64,000 nucleotides of DNA, from contig NADL03000598.1 in assembly GCA_002205965.3 (NCBI GenBank), positions 186,001-250,000 of the forward strand, read 5' to 3'. The notes under the pieces were generated by a model. It was not told the DNA's origin, ran no database searches, and was given only the letters and a program-made list of their open reading frames with translations. The stretch comes from Kappaphycus alvarezii (Eukaryota; Rhodophyta; Florideophyceae; Gigartinales; Solieriaceae). Position numbers and translations under genes: made by a program. Positions 31,230-41,799 of the stretch are shown one piece after another (position 1 is the first letter of the stretch; every line of letters begins with the position of its first letter).

Positions 31230-31570
31230 TATTGCTTTTACCATTAACCATTATGGCGGGACACAGGAACTTTATTTCATTTACAGATCTCCACACGCGC
31301 ATGAGCGTTGTCGCATCTCTGAACCAATGGAACGAAGCTGAAATATAGATCCTCACCACATTGACCCAGATTGAGAGTCACTTTGAAAATCGCAAAGTTA
31401 AAATAAGATGCGATAATTCCAATGAGTACATTACTAAGCTACTCGACAAACACTGGGGCCAAAGCCACGAGCATCGACACAACTACTCCACACATACCAC
31501 AAGAGAACAGTGTCGACAAAATGTTCAACCGCACCTTATGTCTTGTGACTGAGCAACGCTCTACACCGCA
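31230..31570 (+). pseudogene. Copia integrase remnant
   Basis: NFISFTDLHTRMSVVASL keeps the first catalytic aspartate (the family has FxDDxSRxxxVxxL), and VKIRCDNSNEYITKLLDKHW keeps the second (RSDNGGEF-type). The glutamate region is lost. Two frames are involved. Confidence 0.75.
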
Positions 31571-32929
31571 AAAATGACATTTACAGAGTATTGGGCCTAC
31601 TGTCTGCTGGATACGGTCTCCAAAACAAACACAAAGCTCCACAGAACTATTCAAGACATTCCCCGTTGACTTTTGGGGGAACCTCGCACACCAAATTCAC
31701 TATTCCCCACCAGAACACTTATGCTTGACCAGTTCAAGATATTCGAGGAATACGGTCAAAATCCCAGTACTGACTGACATCAAGAAGAAAAAATCACCCA
31801 GGGCAGGATTGGTGTGTTACGTCAGCCTCCTGACGGAGAACAAAACCGCGTCATCGACTCAACAAACGATAAACTGCTTAAGACAAATTTAACTGATTTC
31901 CAACCTTTTAATACGATCTGTGAACCCCAAATATTGTACTTCCACGCCATGCAACCCCACGAGACACTCTAACCACGTATCAATGCTAACTTTGAGATGC
32001 CAACTCAAGCAAAAGCCAAAAGACTCACAGATGAAGTGGAACCCACATTACAACAAGAAGACTTGATCTTCACACCTCCACTCAATCTACGAGAGGCAGC
32101 ATTTCGTCAGGAATCCTACATGTAGCGCAGTTTACACTAAAAATAAGTGCACATGGACACACACTTTGGCACTTTTCGCCACATACACTGGTCAGAACTG
32201 CCACGAAATTCGAATAGATATCAAAGTGTCGTCCGCTTTACACACCGATAGGATGCACAGGGTGATATCCCGAGGCAAAAAGCCCATATCAACTACCCTG
32301 TACATCTACTCCAAGCGTATAAGCATTTATATCCTGCCGAATTGGCGGTCCATACCACAGACAGGGATTACATGTGCCCCCTCATATCCATTAAAACATC
32401 AAACGGCATGAATTTGTAACAAACTGATCTCAAGAAAGCACCTGTCCATGAATAATTAGAAGACAACTCTCCTGTTTACCATGAAACACTTTATCCCTTC
32501 AAGAGACTGGTTTAAAACACGTAATGGGTCTCTCAAGTTGTCAAGAACATATATTGAACCTCATAAGCAACTAAGACATTCTAAAAGGGTAGAAGGGCAT
32601 TCTTCCAAGGAATGGGTACCGACCTTTGGCAAGCGATCGCATCTTATATATCCGTGTACATGGACAACATTAAATCATCCTCGTCGTTAAATTAGACGAT
32701 TTTGCAGTGCCCTACAGAAGCGAGGAAATTCATGCACAATTTGCTCCGAGCATTACGCAGAAAGTACGAAATTTAGAACCTCGTAATAGCCACGGCTATC
32801 ATTTGGTGGACAATAAGGCAGGACCAGCAGAAGAGGCTTATACATATCTCACAACCGCGTCTCATTTAGAATGTAATCAACATCCTTCGACTCCACAACT
32901 ACAAGCCACCCAAGATTTCATACCTGTCA

Positions 32930-33674
32930 AGGCGCGATCTCTCCACCATAAACGGCACGGAGAAACACCTGAACACGAATTGTTATCCATACGCGCGCAT
33001 CATTGGAATATTGAGGTATCTCGTGGGTTGGAAAAGATCTGATTGCATATATATCGGAAGTATACTGGCTTGGCACGCAGATAATCCCACATTGAGGCGC
33101 TGGAAAGCCCTCAAAAAATGGGACGATATCTAAAACATACAACCATCATGAGATTGCTCTACAGAACGGAATCAGACTCATTACCATACAAGGGCAATCC
33201 GATGCCGACTATGCTTCCTGTCCAGACAATCGTCAATCAACCTATGCCTCCCTGGTTTACCACGCCGGTAACCTGGTATCATATTGCTCACGCAAGAAAA
33301 GCACTGTAGTGGACAGTATCTGGAAAGCTGTGTACATCGCAGCCAGCAGCACAAAGTGGATGCCACAACTTGTTGAAGATCTCGGACATGGAACCCCGAA
33401 AAATATCCTTCACGAGATGGACAATCAAGCTTCCATCGCCGTCGCACGGACCAGCTCTGCCACGAAGCATTCTAAGTACATCGAAGTCAAGTACCACCAC
33501 TTTTAACAGGCTGTGGAGAAAAGTAGCATAGAATTCGTACACACTGCATCCGCCTTGCTACAGGCTGACCTCTTGACCAAGCCGCTGTCACCGGACCAGT
33601 TTCTGGCACACTGCGCAAAGCTCAGTTTAACGCAGACAATCGAGCCGGTACCCACGGCTGTGGAGACATCATAA
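32930..33674 (+). pseudogene. Copia RT C-terminus and RNase H remnant
   Basis: IGILRYLVGWKRSDCIYIGS and NPTLRRWKALKKW correspond to the RT-RNase H linker. From 33189 one frame runs to TAA 33672-33674 with a single stop (33504-33506): SDADYASCPDNRQSTYASL, VSYCSRKKSTVVDSIWKAVY, KHSKYIEVKYHHF, then LLTKPLSPDQF. These are the SDADxA, SxKQ-TVxLSxxEAEY, KHIDxRYHF and ADxLTKPL blocks of Copia RNase H. Confidence 0.85.
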
Positions 33675-33903
33675 CTTCCTCCTCACATATGAACTGGATT
33701 ATTAGAAATCTATGTGTGCCTTCTGAAATCTTTCTGATTGTTGAGTATGATACTACGTCTATTTCAAGACCAGTACGTATCGCTTGACAAGATGTCAATT
33801 TAGTTGTTTTATGAGTTATGTTCCTTATCTACAGTATTAAGTTACGCAATTTCGTCCTTTTGTGTATACCTCAAATGAGAACGGGAATCTCAGTCAATTG
33901 GGG

Positions 33904-34370
33904 TGCTGAGTTCCCATCAGTCAGTGAGCCAAGGATCGGCTTCTTCAGCCGACAAGTGGCAATGTTTGAGGCTGTGCTGCCTGTACGAGGGAGAACGCCA
34001 AGGTCTGCTGTTGCTGTGTGTGAATGGGACGGCTTGAACGGTTGATTCGCCTGATTCCGGTGGCTGAGAAGGAATCTCAGATCACAAGGCTGAAGTGTGT
34101 GTGGACAACGGAGTTGCACCACACGGTAACAAAATAACTCTCAGATGAAGTACCTAACGTACCCAAGAATATATAAGCTAGTCCTAGCACGGCGCAGTAA
34201 AAGGAGAGGTAAGTGAGCACTTCTCCTCTCAGAAATTCAAGTGATTGGACCTCAGTATAGAAATATCGTAGCAACTGACCGGATAATGCTAAGATTTTAC
34301 CTCTGTAAGAATCCGGCTCGCCGGCGACAGTGACTGACCGCGGCGACTGGGAACATCGGTCACCTCTACA
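33904..34370 (+). repeat. 3' LTR of the Copia relic
   Basis: It probably begins at TGCTGAG after AATTGGGG, a weak polypurine tract, and ends CACCTCTACA, giving TG...CA ends and 467 bases. A TATA-like AATATATAAGC is at about 34168-34178. The left boundary is inferred from those features alone because the other LTR is truncated. Confidence 0.6.
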
Positions 34371-36774
34371 GTACACCGAGCTTGCAGTAATCTCTGTATG
34401 CCACAGTACTGTACAGTTTGAGAAACAAAAAGCTCAAGACGAACCAATTTTCCTAGTCAGCAGTCTGACACTGGCCAGCTTCTCTGTTGTATTAAAATGT
34501 AAGTGGGCGGAACCGGGGACGCCCCTGGTTTCCCCCAGTCTTGCACATCCTGCACTGTACAGTACCGTACAATGCCGCACATTGCAAACCGTAAAGGGTG
34601 TAATTCCATATTTCTTATTTCATTTCCGGCGGAAGCTTGTGTGGTCTTATTGTTTGAAAATTGAAACAGAGTGGAGGCTCACAAATTAACGGATCATCAA
34701 GACGCCTTGCAACTTCCTAAAAGACAGGCTGGAGGGCAGTCAAAGGGCGTTCTGCATTGGGCCATGCTGCCACTTCAACATGTCGTTCTGTTAGGCCCCG
34801 TTCAACCTGTCCATAGATCACCATTGTCCTCGCAGCCAAATTGCGTGCAAAGGCGTCTGGATGCCAGCCTCCGAGGTTGGAAAGTGGGAACGTGAACAAC
34901 CATACTCGTGGCAAAAGTCGCGATGAACAAATCATATCTTTTGTGTTGCGCAGTTTATGGCTGCATCAAGTGAAGTGAGCGGGTTGGCGGTGCGCACTCT
35001 CCAGCGAGAGAGTGCGAGGGGGTGGGTGATTGCGAGGTCAAAAATGTTCGTTCCTCTAGTGGGTGTTATTGCATGGATGTCTGGTTTAGTGCGGTGGAGC
35101 GTTTCTGGCGTTGCCGTGAGCGATAGGCTACCAGGTTTTTCGGGGGTTGCTGGTTAACTACTGGGATGTCACGTTGATTTTTCGGAATGTGCTGGTACTG
35201 GTGGAACTTAGGTTTACAGTACAGTATGTTGAGTATGATACAATAAAGAGCTGATTGCGGTATGTGCAGGATTTGAATTTTGACATATGTCCAGTCACCA
35301 TATCGCCCGGGATACTTATGAGTCTATTCAACGTACTGTACGATCTGAAGCCTCATCCCCTACTAGAGTAATGAGTAAATATTATTCCTTCAATTACAAT
35401 AAAAATTCCAGACATACGATCTGGAAACGTCGTGAGGGGTTCCAATGACTCTTCGCTTAACCGATATAGCAACTTGACCGCTAAGCAGATAGATAAGACG
35501 CGTGTTCTAAACAAAAGGACACTTCGGAACAGGAGACTTCTCGGATCGCATCTATTGATCTTCAAAAACACTCAAGTCTAGTCTCATAGAGTGAAGCTGC
35601 GGGCGAAAAGCTCACGGCAAGGCAACCTTTTGCACCGGGAAATGGAACCAAAAATTGCTACAGCCTAATGTGTACATATTGACAGAAAGCACCGATGAAA
35701 AATGCTACGAATGACCTCATATTGGGCATTGCGAGCTGTATCGGAGGATTGTTTCTGATATGTTATTTACTTTTAAAGAAACATACCAAAGGCATATTAT
35801 ACAATGTCCTTCCAACATACGACTTGACACCTTCAGTAAATTTCCGCTAATATCAAATTGCCTTGTCCTTGTTTCTACGGAGATTCGATCCAGCAATATT
35901 CCATCGCACTTCCTCAAAATCAGATCCTCTATTTTTCCAAATGCACAAACTTCTGATACTCTCAAAATCAACCTAACATACAAGTTGACTGGATATCAGC
36001 AGCCATATCGGTTACACTTAATGAACCCCCCTGTTCCCCTTAATCGATCTACAATGCAACTCGTTTCCCCATTCGATACAATGGAGTGTACTGCATGTCT
36101 ACATCCTCTCGTCGCTCTGCAGACATAACGGCCAATCACGAGGAGTTGAAGTCGCAGCCAAGTGCTCAGCTCTTTGGGTGGATCCACAAGTCGTTGCTCA
36201 TACTGTGTAGCTTGTATTTCACTGGAACCTTGCGCTCAAGGTCTCATAGGGGGAATGTACGAAGTCAGCATTTTATGATTTTTCTAATTGCCTGTCTGCC
36301 AGCTCTCAACTATATATGCTGCGGTGGCCCTCCGATATCCACTCTGATATCATCAATGCTCGTTTTCCAAAACAGGACATTTTTTCGATGGTTTGTATTT
36401 TGATTTTTTGAATCAGATTTCCTTAGAATTGTGAACAGCGAGAGAGTGTTGAAACATTTTATTTCATAGATTTGGGGAAGGAGGGGATCAAGCCATGAGC
36501 CCCGTCTGGTGGTCAGGTATGAATAGTCGATGGAAACTCGTTTGATTACCAAAATTTTGCTGTCCGCAATTTCATCTTATTACTGACCAACGCAATAATA
36601 GAGCTGTAGTTCGTTACTCCCACGTTATTTCGGCCTCTTAATTAAATTAAATTACTCGCCTGCAACGGCTCAAGAGTAATTATGGCCACAGCAACAGCGA
36701 ACCAAACAACAGCGCTACGGCGCTAGTAGACACGACAATGAATAACCTCCATGGAAGTATGACCGCAGCGGGGG
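34371..36774. other. Intergenic
   Basis: Palindromic TACTGTACAGTA-type words at 34406-34420, 34554-34571, 35216-35226 and 35333-35342. A few frames of 60-120 codons on both strands (for example 35760-36128 plus and 35717-35983 minus) have no recognisable motif and overlap each other. Confidence 0.45.
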
Positions 36775-37131
36775 ATGGCCGGTAAAAGAAAGCCGTTGAG
36801 AAAACGGGCTATTTCGGCTGAGGGGAGCAAAGAGTGATTCGAAAGCAACAAGTTGGAACTGGAAAGGAAGGTTGCACAAAGGGCCACTAGAGAGGCTGAG
36901 CGCGTGATGTGTCCGCTCAAGGTCGAGGTCGCAAATCTTGTCCCGGTGGGCGCACTTTGTTGCATCACCTACTAGCTGTTTGGCCTTTGTAAGGGTGGCT
37001 GGCTTGAAGTGCTATACGATGGTGATGTCGCAAGCGAGTGGGTGGGGTTGCGACTGGACGTGACGACGGGCTGGTTGAGCAACAGAGTGGAACATGATCT
37101 TTCGCGCTGTGTCGCCAGATCTTCAAATTGA
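36775..37131 (+). pseudogene. Relic of an unidentified small gene
   Basis: A single frame from ATG 36775 to TGA 37129-37131 with only two internal stops (TGA 36835, TAG 36973). It starts MAGKRKPLRKRAISAEGSKE, then a charged helix NKLELERKVAQRATREAERV, and after the second stop GGWLEVLYDGDVASEWVGL and TTGWLSNRVEHDLSRCV. The basic start, coiled-coil-like middle and a W/D-rich end look like real protein. One stop sits where tryptophan (KE-W-FESN) and the other where glutamine would be natural. I do not recognise the family; it could be a host gene or an accessory protein of a transposon. Confidence 0.45.
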
Positions 37132-38306
37132 TTAGTTGTAGCTCTGTTCTTGGTTACTGTGTCTATCTTGTGCTCTGCGATATCTCCAAAAATAATTAGC
37201 GACCCGAACTTTAATTTCTTTACTGTACGTACGGTATGTTAGCACATGGGTCAATGTGAGAGGCACTGAGTGCCCTTGGTGTAGTGCGGTATGTATGTAC
37301 AGTAGTGGTGTCATGGGTGGAAGCAGGTGGGGATATTGGACTCCAGCAACCAATCTGCCCCTTACAAAGCACTCTCCTACACGTTTTGAAATCATGTCTG
37401 GTGACACCTGTACGTGCTGCATCCAGCAGTTCCGTCTCCTTCGAACTAGTACTTAATAACATTGCTTAGATGACAGGGAAGGCTGATGGCAAAAGTAAGT
37501 CCGTAGCATTTACAGGTGGGCCAAAGCGGTTACTTTGGGAGAAAATGCTCCTGCGGTATAGTATCGCACCTCCTTCGTTCGGGAAGACCTTCGAACCTCG
37601 TAAATTCCCATTCAAGACACCTACTTCCCATGCTGCTATACAAAGTCTTGTGAAAGCATTTTTCCAATTCCCTCACACCTGCGTTTCCCTCTACCCACAG
37701 ACACTCCGAAAGCAGTGGTGCAGGTCAACCACTTAACTGGGTGTGAACGCTTCCGGATCCAGCGGGACTCTGTCGCTTGTATTTGTACATACAAGAAGCA
37801 TGCGTCAATAGAAAAATTAAGGACAAACACCCCTTGAATGGCACACTCGACGTTCTCAGAACCACTAAAGCGAAAAAAGCTTGTTTGTCACAGCCATCAT
37901 TCAATAATTACTGCCTCATAGTCTCTGCATACAGTAAGATCTGCCATTGCTCGGAAAAGCAAATGCTCAGCGTCCTCTTTGCATCGTTTTAAAAGGACTT
38001 AGAGCTATGCAAATTGCTATTAATCCCTCACTACGGGATCCTCGTAAGAAACCATTGCGAGCTGCTGTTGGGTCTTCCGATGCTAATAGTTACATTGCAA
38101 TCCACAAAAAGCAGCGTTTGAAGAAAACGCTTTGAGCAGCAATCTGTCGATACTTCTGGATGTGTATGTTCAAAAGCCACACCTGTCATCAAAATTGCAT
38201 ACCGATCACTGCTTAACTGTCCTCCACGTGTATGATCATTCTTGGAATCATGAAATGGGCGAGTCTTCGCAGCAGATATGAAGAAAAGATTATTCGCCAA
38301 ACTTAG
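37132..38306. other. Intergenic
   Basis: Contains an 88-codon plus-strand frame (37470-37736; starts MTGKADGKSKSVAFTGGPKR) with no known domain and no homologue in the window. Otherwise nothing recognised. Confidence 0.4.
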
Positions 38307-39038
38307 CTAAGAAACAACCTCCCTCAACTCACTATAATTTTGATCTTTCCTTGGGTTTGCGCTTCCGATTTGGCCGTCAGCTTGGATTGCAGCTTGGATT
38401 GCATTTTCTTCTGCCGCAGTTTGATTATCATCTAGTTGATCATGGTGAGTACCATGAGTACCATGAACAACCAGATGATTAGATCCTTGGCTTCTGGTCT
38501 CCTCCTGGTCAGAGACTGTTTGGCGATCGTCATTATCGTTTTGCGTAGGAGTTTCTAGTCCACCAACTTGAGACAAATCGCCAACCTCCAAGTCTTGAAA
38601 TTCGATGTCTGTGGAATTTGGTTCTGGGCTCTCTCTTAGATCAACTCGACAAACGGGGCACTCAGGTTTCTTTCTCACCCAGGTTGCTACGCATGAATGA
38701 TGAAAAGTATGTTGACAATGGAGAGTGGTCGCTGTTTCTCCCTCCGAGAGTTCTTCCAAACAAATTGGACAGGTGCCGCACGGCGAGCTGAGGGTTTCCT
38801 TTTCAAGTATTACCGGTGGAAAATTTTGTTGTGGCTGCTGGGGACGAGGTGGAGGAGATCTTTGTGTGCGAGGTTGGCGGCGACGGCGGGTACGGCATGC
38901 GCAGAAAACAGATAGGGTTTGGCATATGACTATGGTTGTGAGCACAGACAGGACGACAGTTAAGGAAGAGACGTTCCCTCTTGAGTTGGAGACGGGATTA
39001 TTATCGGGAACGGGGGTGGGAGAGTTTTGAGAACTCAT
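38307..39038 (-). CDS. RING-H2 finger protein with an N-terminal membrane anchor (ATL-like E3 ubiquitin ligase)
   Basis: A 243-residue intronless protein. Residues 26-47 (LTVVLSVLTTIVICQTLSV and following) form a transmembrane segment, followed by a basic stop-transfer run (RTRRRRQPRTQR) and a proline-rich stretch. The RING-H2 finger is complete: C90, C93, C108, H110, H113, C116, C127, C130, with W120 and P128 placed as in ATL-type ligases for E2 binding. The C-terminal 110 residues are acidic and disordered with a GTHGTHHD repeat. It would ubiquitinate substrates at an internal or plasma membrane. The ATG at 39038 is preferred because the membrane segment follows closely. No partner gene is adjacent. 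Confidence 0.9.
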   Translation of the reverse strand: MSSQNSPTPVPDNNPVSNSRGNVSSLTVVLSVLTTIVICQTLSVFCACRTRRRRQPRTQRSPPPRPQQPQQNFPPVILEKETLSSPCGTCPICLEELSEGETATTLHCQHTFHHSCVATWVRKKPECPVCRVDLRESPEPNSTDIEFQDLEVGDLSQVGGLETPTQNDNDDRQTVSDQEETRSQGSNHLVVHGTHGTHHDQLDDNQTAAEENAIQAAIQADGQIGSANPRKDQNYSELREVVS

Positions 39039-39710
39039 GGCTTATCGAAAGGGGTAGAAGGGGGTGGGATCGGTGTGGATGAGGACTAGTTGGGAATGAG
39101 GTAGGCGGAGGGAATAGGCGATGTGGGGTCAGGGGTTCAAAGATGAGTATATTGGTTTGAGATTGTTTCTGTACAGATACGGTGCAGGGGCGAATAGGAT
39201 GTCATTGCAGGTAGTGAGTCTGTACAAGGCATTGAATATTTTCGGGTGTAGGGCAATGAATGTTCGGTCCAGGCTGATATCAAATGTGTCGAGGAGTTGA
39301 TCAGGGCAAGAATGACACAAGCCGCAGATTTAATGAGGACAATAGAGCACGGGTAATAGAATGTTGAGGGATTTGTGCTCGAAATTAGACAAGGTTATAG
39401 GGGCTTGTGAACGGCTTGTTCGACAGATCACTTGACAAGAAACAAGTGCTTTATACACGATTGAATTAATATTGGCGAGTGATGAATTCGGATACAATTG
39501 AGCGGCATTTGGGCCCCCGTTGTTGCCACTATAGAAGATTACGATTATTCTGAAGATATTTCGTTTTTTTACAGTTATTTAGGAATATCCAATTTTGGCA
39601 GATACTGTACTGTAACCTTACTGTTACAATAACTGCATGCGAATTCTAGTTTTACTGCCATACCGTAGGGAGGCGTCTAAAGCATGGCTCAGAAAGCCGC
39701 AGATCTCAGA
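39039..39710. other. Upstream region of the RING gene
   Basis: G-rich just before the ATG on the plus strand (pyrimidine-rich on the sense strand). No TATA box was found within 100 bases. A TACTGTACTGTA word is at 39604-39614. Confidence 0.4.
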
Positions 39711-39745
39711 CAGGATGATTCGTCTTTTAATGACGAGTCATCCTG
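39711..39745. repeat. 14-bp hairpin with one wobble pair
   Basis: CAGGATGATTCGTC (39711-39724) and GACGAGTCATCCTG (39732-39745) around a 7-base loop. Confidence 0.75.
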
Positions 39746-39828
39746 TAATTGATAATTCTTGACAGTTCAAGTGCAAACTGCCGAAAATTACGATACTGTA
39801 AAGTAACTTTTGAATTACTACTACTGTA

Positions 39829-40142
39829 CTGATAGGGTTCCGTAAACAGTACTGTAGAGTACTGTACAATGCCCCCCGTTATGAGCATAATATTATTAAT
39901 ATGACACAGTATATTCGCTGCTGTTTGGAGCGTCATGAAATACGATTATCTCAGAATAAAGTTGTCAATGTTAACGGTCTCAATTCTTGCTACTCAACGC
40001 TCAGGCTTCTTTGGCACTGCAAAAAAAGTCCCACCAGTAAGACAACACTCAGATTTCAATGCTGTTCCAAAGTGGGCTCAGCGACAGCCAAACATTTTAG
40101 CTATTGGTCAACACTGTACAGTATACAGCTTCTGTACAGTAC
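39829..40142. repeat. Palindromic TACTGTACAGTA words, two groups
   Basis: 39829-39869 (three overlapping words including CAGTACTGTAGAGTACTGTA) and 40112-40142 (CACTGTACAGTATACAGCTT, then CTGTACAGTACC). Confidence 0.7.
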
Positions 40143-40468
40143 CTTCTAGATCTAACTCCCCACCGCACCCTTATCGCAACCATCGCTCCCCTGCCACCTC
40201 CTGCATTAGCTCCTCCATTGTGACCGGCTTCGACTACATAAAAGAGATTACCCCTCGACAATTCGGCAATTATTCTGAAACGTTTCACGATCGCAGCAGC
40301 GACACGTGACCAAATTGCAGAACTACGCTCTCAGCCCTGAGCAACAGTTCAGAAACCCGATAAAGTCGCTTCAACAATAAAAGGCATGGTTGAACCAGTG
40401 CTCCCTCAAAAAAATAGGTCCGCTCTCCCCACCTTTATCACCCCGACTGAACATCATCATCCCTCTTC

Positions 40469-41097
40469 ATGTCGTCCTCTCCCGAAGCCCCGACGCCGGA
40501 GCCAACTCTCCTTTCCACTGACCCCGCGATAACCGTCCCATCCTCGACCCCCTCTGAGTTCCCATCCGCTCAGCAACTCACGCCAACTCCAGCCTCCCTA
40601 CCACTTTCGCCCCGTCCACCGCGGATCGTCCGGCGCTTAAAACTTAGCCCTGCAGATGAGGTGGCAATATTGAGCGAGGTCCATGCTGCAAAGTTTCATG
40701 TAGCTTAGCAAGAAGAAACGCAAGAGCGATTCTAAATAAGAGAATCGAGGGTCAATACAACGGAAAAGCTTGTGTGATCGGTGACCTGGAAGCCGTCTAG
40801 GACCGTCTTAAACGCCTTCAGGCGCGTTTCGAAGAGCACAACACCGATGAAAGCTACATGAGTGGCATTGGAGGGGAGGTTGAGAAGGCGTAAAAGCTGC
40901 TGAATGAGATGCCGCAAGCGAGGATAGACAAGGAGGAGCGTTCAAAGGAAATGAAAGGGAATGCCTAAAAGCGCTAGCAGGAAAACGAGCGCATCAGTGC
41001 GTTGATGGGTCATAGGGCAATGAATAGGAAGCGCATTGAGGCCAAAAGCGTAGTCAGGGAAGCGTGGACAATTATAAGAAGCAAGAAACGCTGAAAA
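40469..41097 (+). pseudogene. Relic of a Harbinger-type accessory (Myb/SANT-like) protein
   Basis: It starts with ATG 40469 and a Pro/Ser/Thr-rich leader, then RRLKLSPADEVAILSEVHAA. This aligns with the start of the domain at 50170-50220 (RVFLSVEE...ALFKKLVACETHVA). After a frame change it continues IEGQYNGKACVIGDLEAV, DRLKRLQARFEEHNTDESY, MSGIGGEVEKA, KLLNEMPQARIDKEER, QENERISALM. At least five stops interrupt it, each at a place where glutamine would suit. In PIF/Harbinger elements such a DNA-binding partner accompanies the transposase; no transposase remnant is visible beside this one. Confidence 0.6.
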
Positions 41098-41799
41098 AAT
41101 AAGTGAGAGTACACCCAATGACTGATTTTGACGAACGGATGGCTGAGATCTGCGAACCGCTTCGTCGCGCTGAAGATTCGCGTGCAGAAATCTAAAAGAC
41201 GAAGCTGGGGTATATGCGCGCTAGGTTAGAGAAAAATGCGATGCCTCGCAGAAAAATGAGCGCTGTCAGGAACGCGAAGGGGCAAGCAAGATGTAACTTT
41301 AACGTCTGGGCGTTTTGCTGAGCACTATTATAAGAAGCTCTAAGTAGACATGTATTGGCTACATAGCCCTTCAATCAGTGAAAGTACCCTGAAAATCGAG
41401 AACGCGCTTTTGCACTACTATCAATGAATGGTGTCCCAACGCCGGGTGGGGCCCACCCGTGGATCCCCTATTGGAGACTTGGCCACCAAACCACCACCAA
41501 TTGGGGAGTTCCATGGACTACCTCCCTTACTCCGCGGCCTCAAGATATGTATCGAGTGCAGCGACATACGTTGCCATCCTCACTACTAGCAGAGAAGCGT
41601 TGAGTTCCGTGAAAGTTAGTTGCGCCTCGTGTCAAGGAAGCCTGCTCCGGTTTCCCAAAATATTTTGGATAAATAAAATGCGTTTTTGCCGCAAACTACC
41701 TCTACGTCCTTCCAACGGGATAGGGTAGCCATATGTCGCAGAAACACTCAGGACCATAGCAACGATGGCGCTCGATGGCGATTATAAGAGGTTTATGTG
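41098..41799. other. Tail of the relic, unresolved
   Basis: Short coding-like pieces (for example QKNERCQERERG) suggest that the accessory gene's coiled-coil tail extends here, but I could not follow a frame. Nothing else seen. Confidence 0.3.

Larger units (their letters stand above)
30463..34370 (+). mobile_element. Decayed Copia element, 5' LTR truncated
   Basis: Plus-strand remnants in Copia order: LTR end, gag, integrase, reverse transcriptase end, RNase H, then a full-length-looking right LTR. The left LTR survives only as its last 87 bases (30463-30549). Each domain carries stops, and long parts of protease and RT are unrecognisable. It differs in sequence and codons from the Copia element at 1577-6637 and belongs to another lineage. 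Confidence 0.85.

Noticed and set aside
40469-41097. Alternative genetic code with TAA/TAG read as glutamine
   Set aside because: Stops at glutamine-like sites occur only in decayed elements. The RING gene and the trypsin-like gene use normal stops where their domains end, and some relic stops do not fit glutamine.
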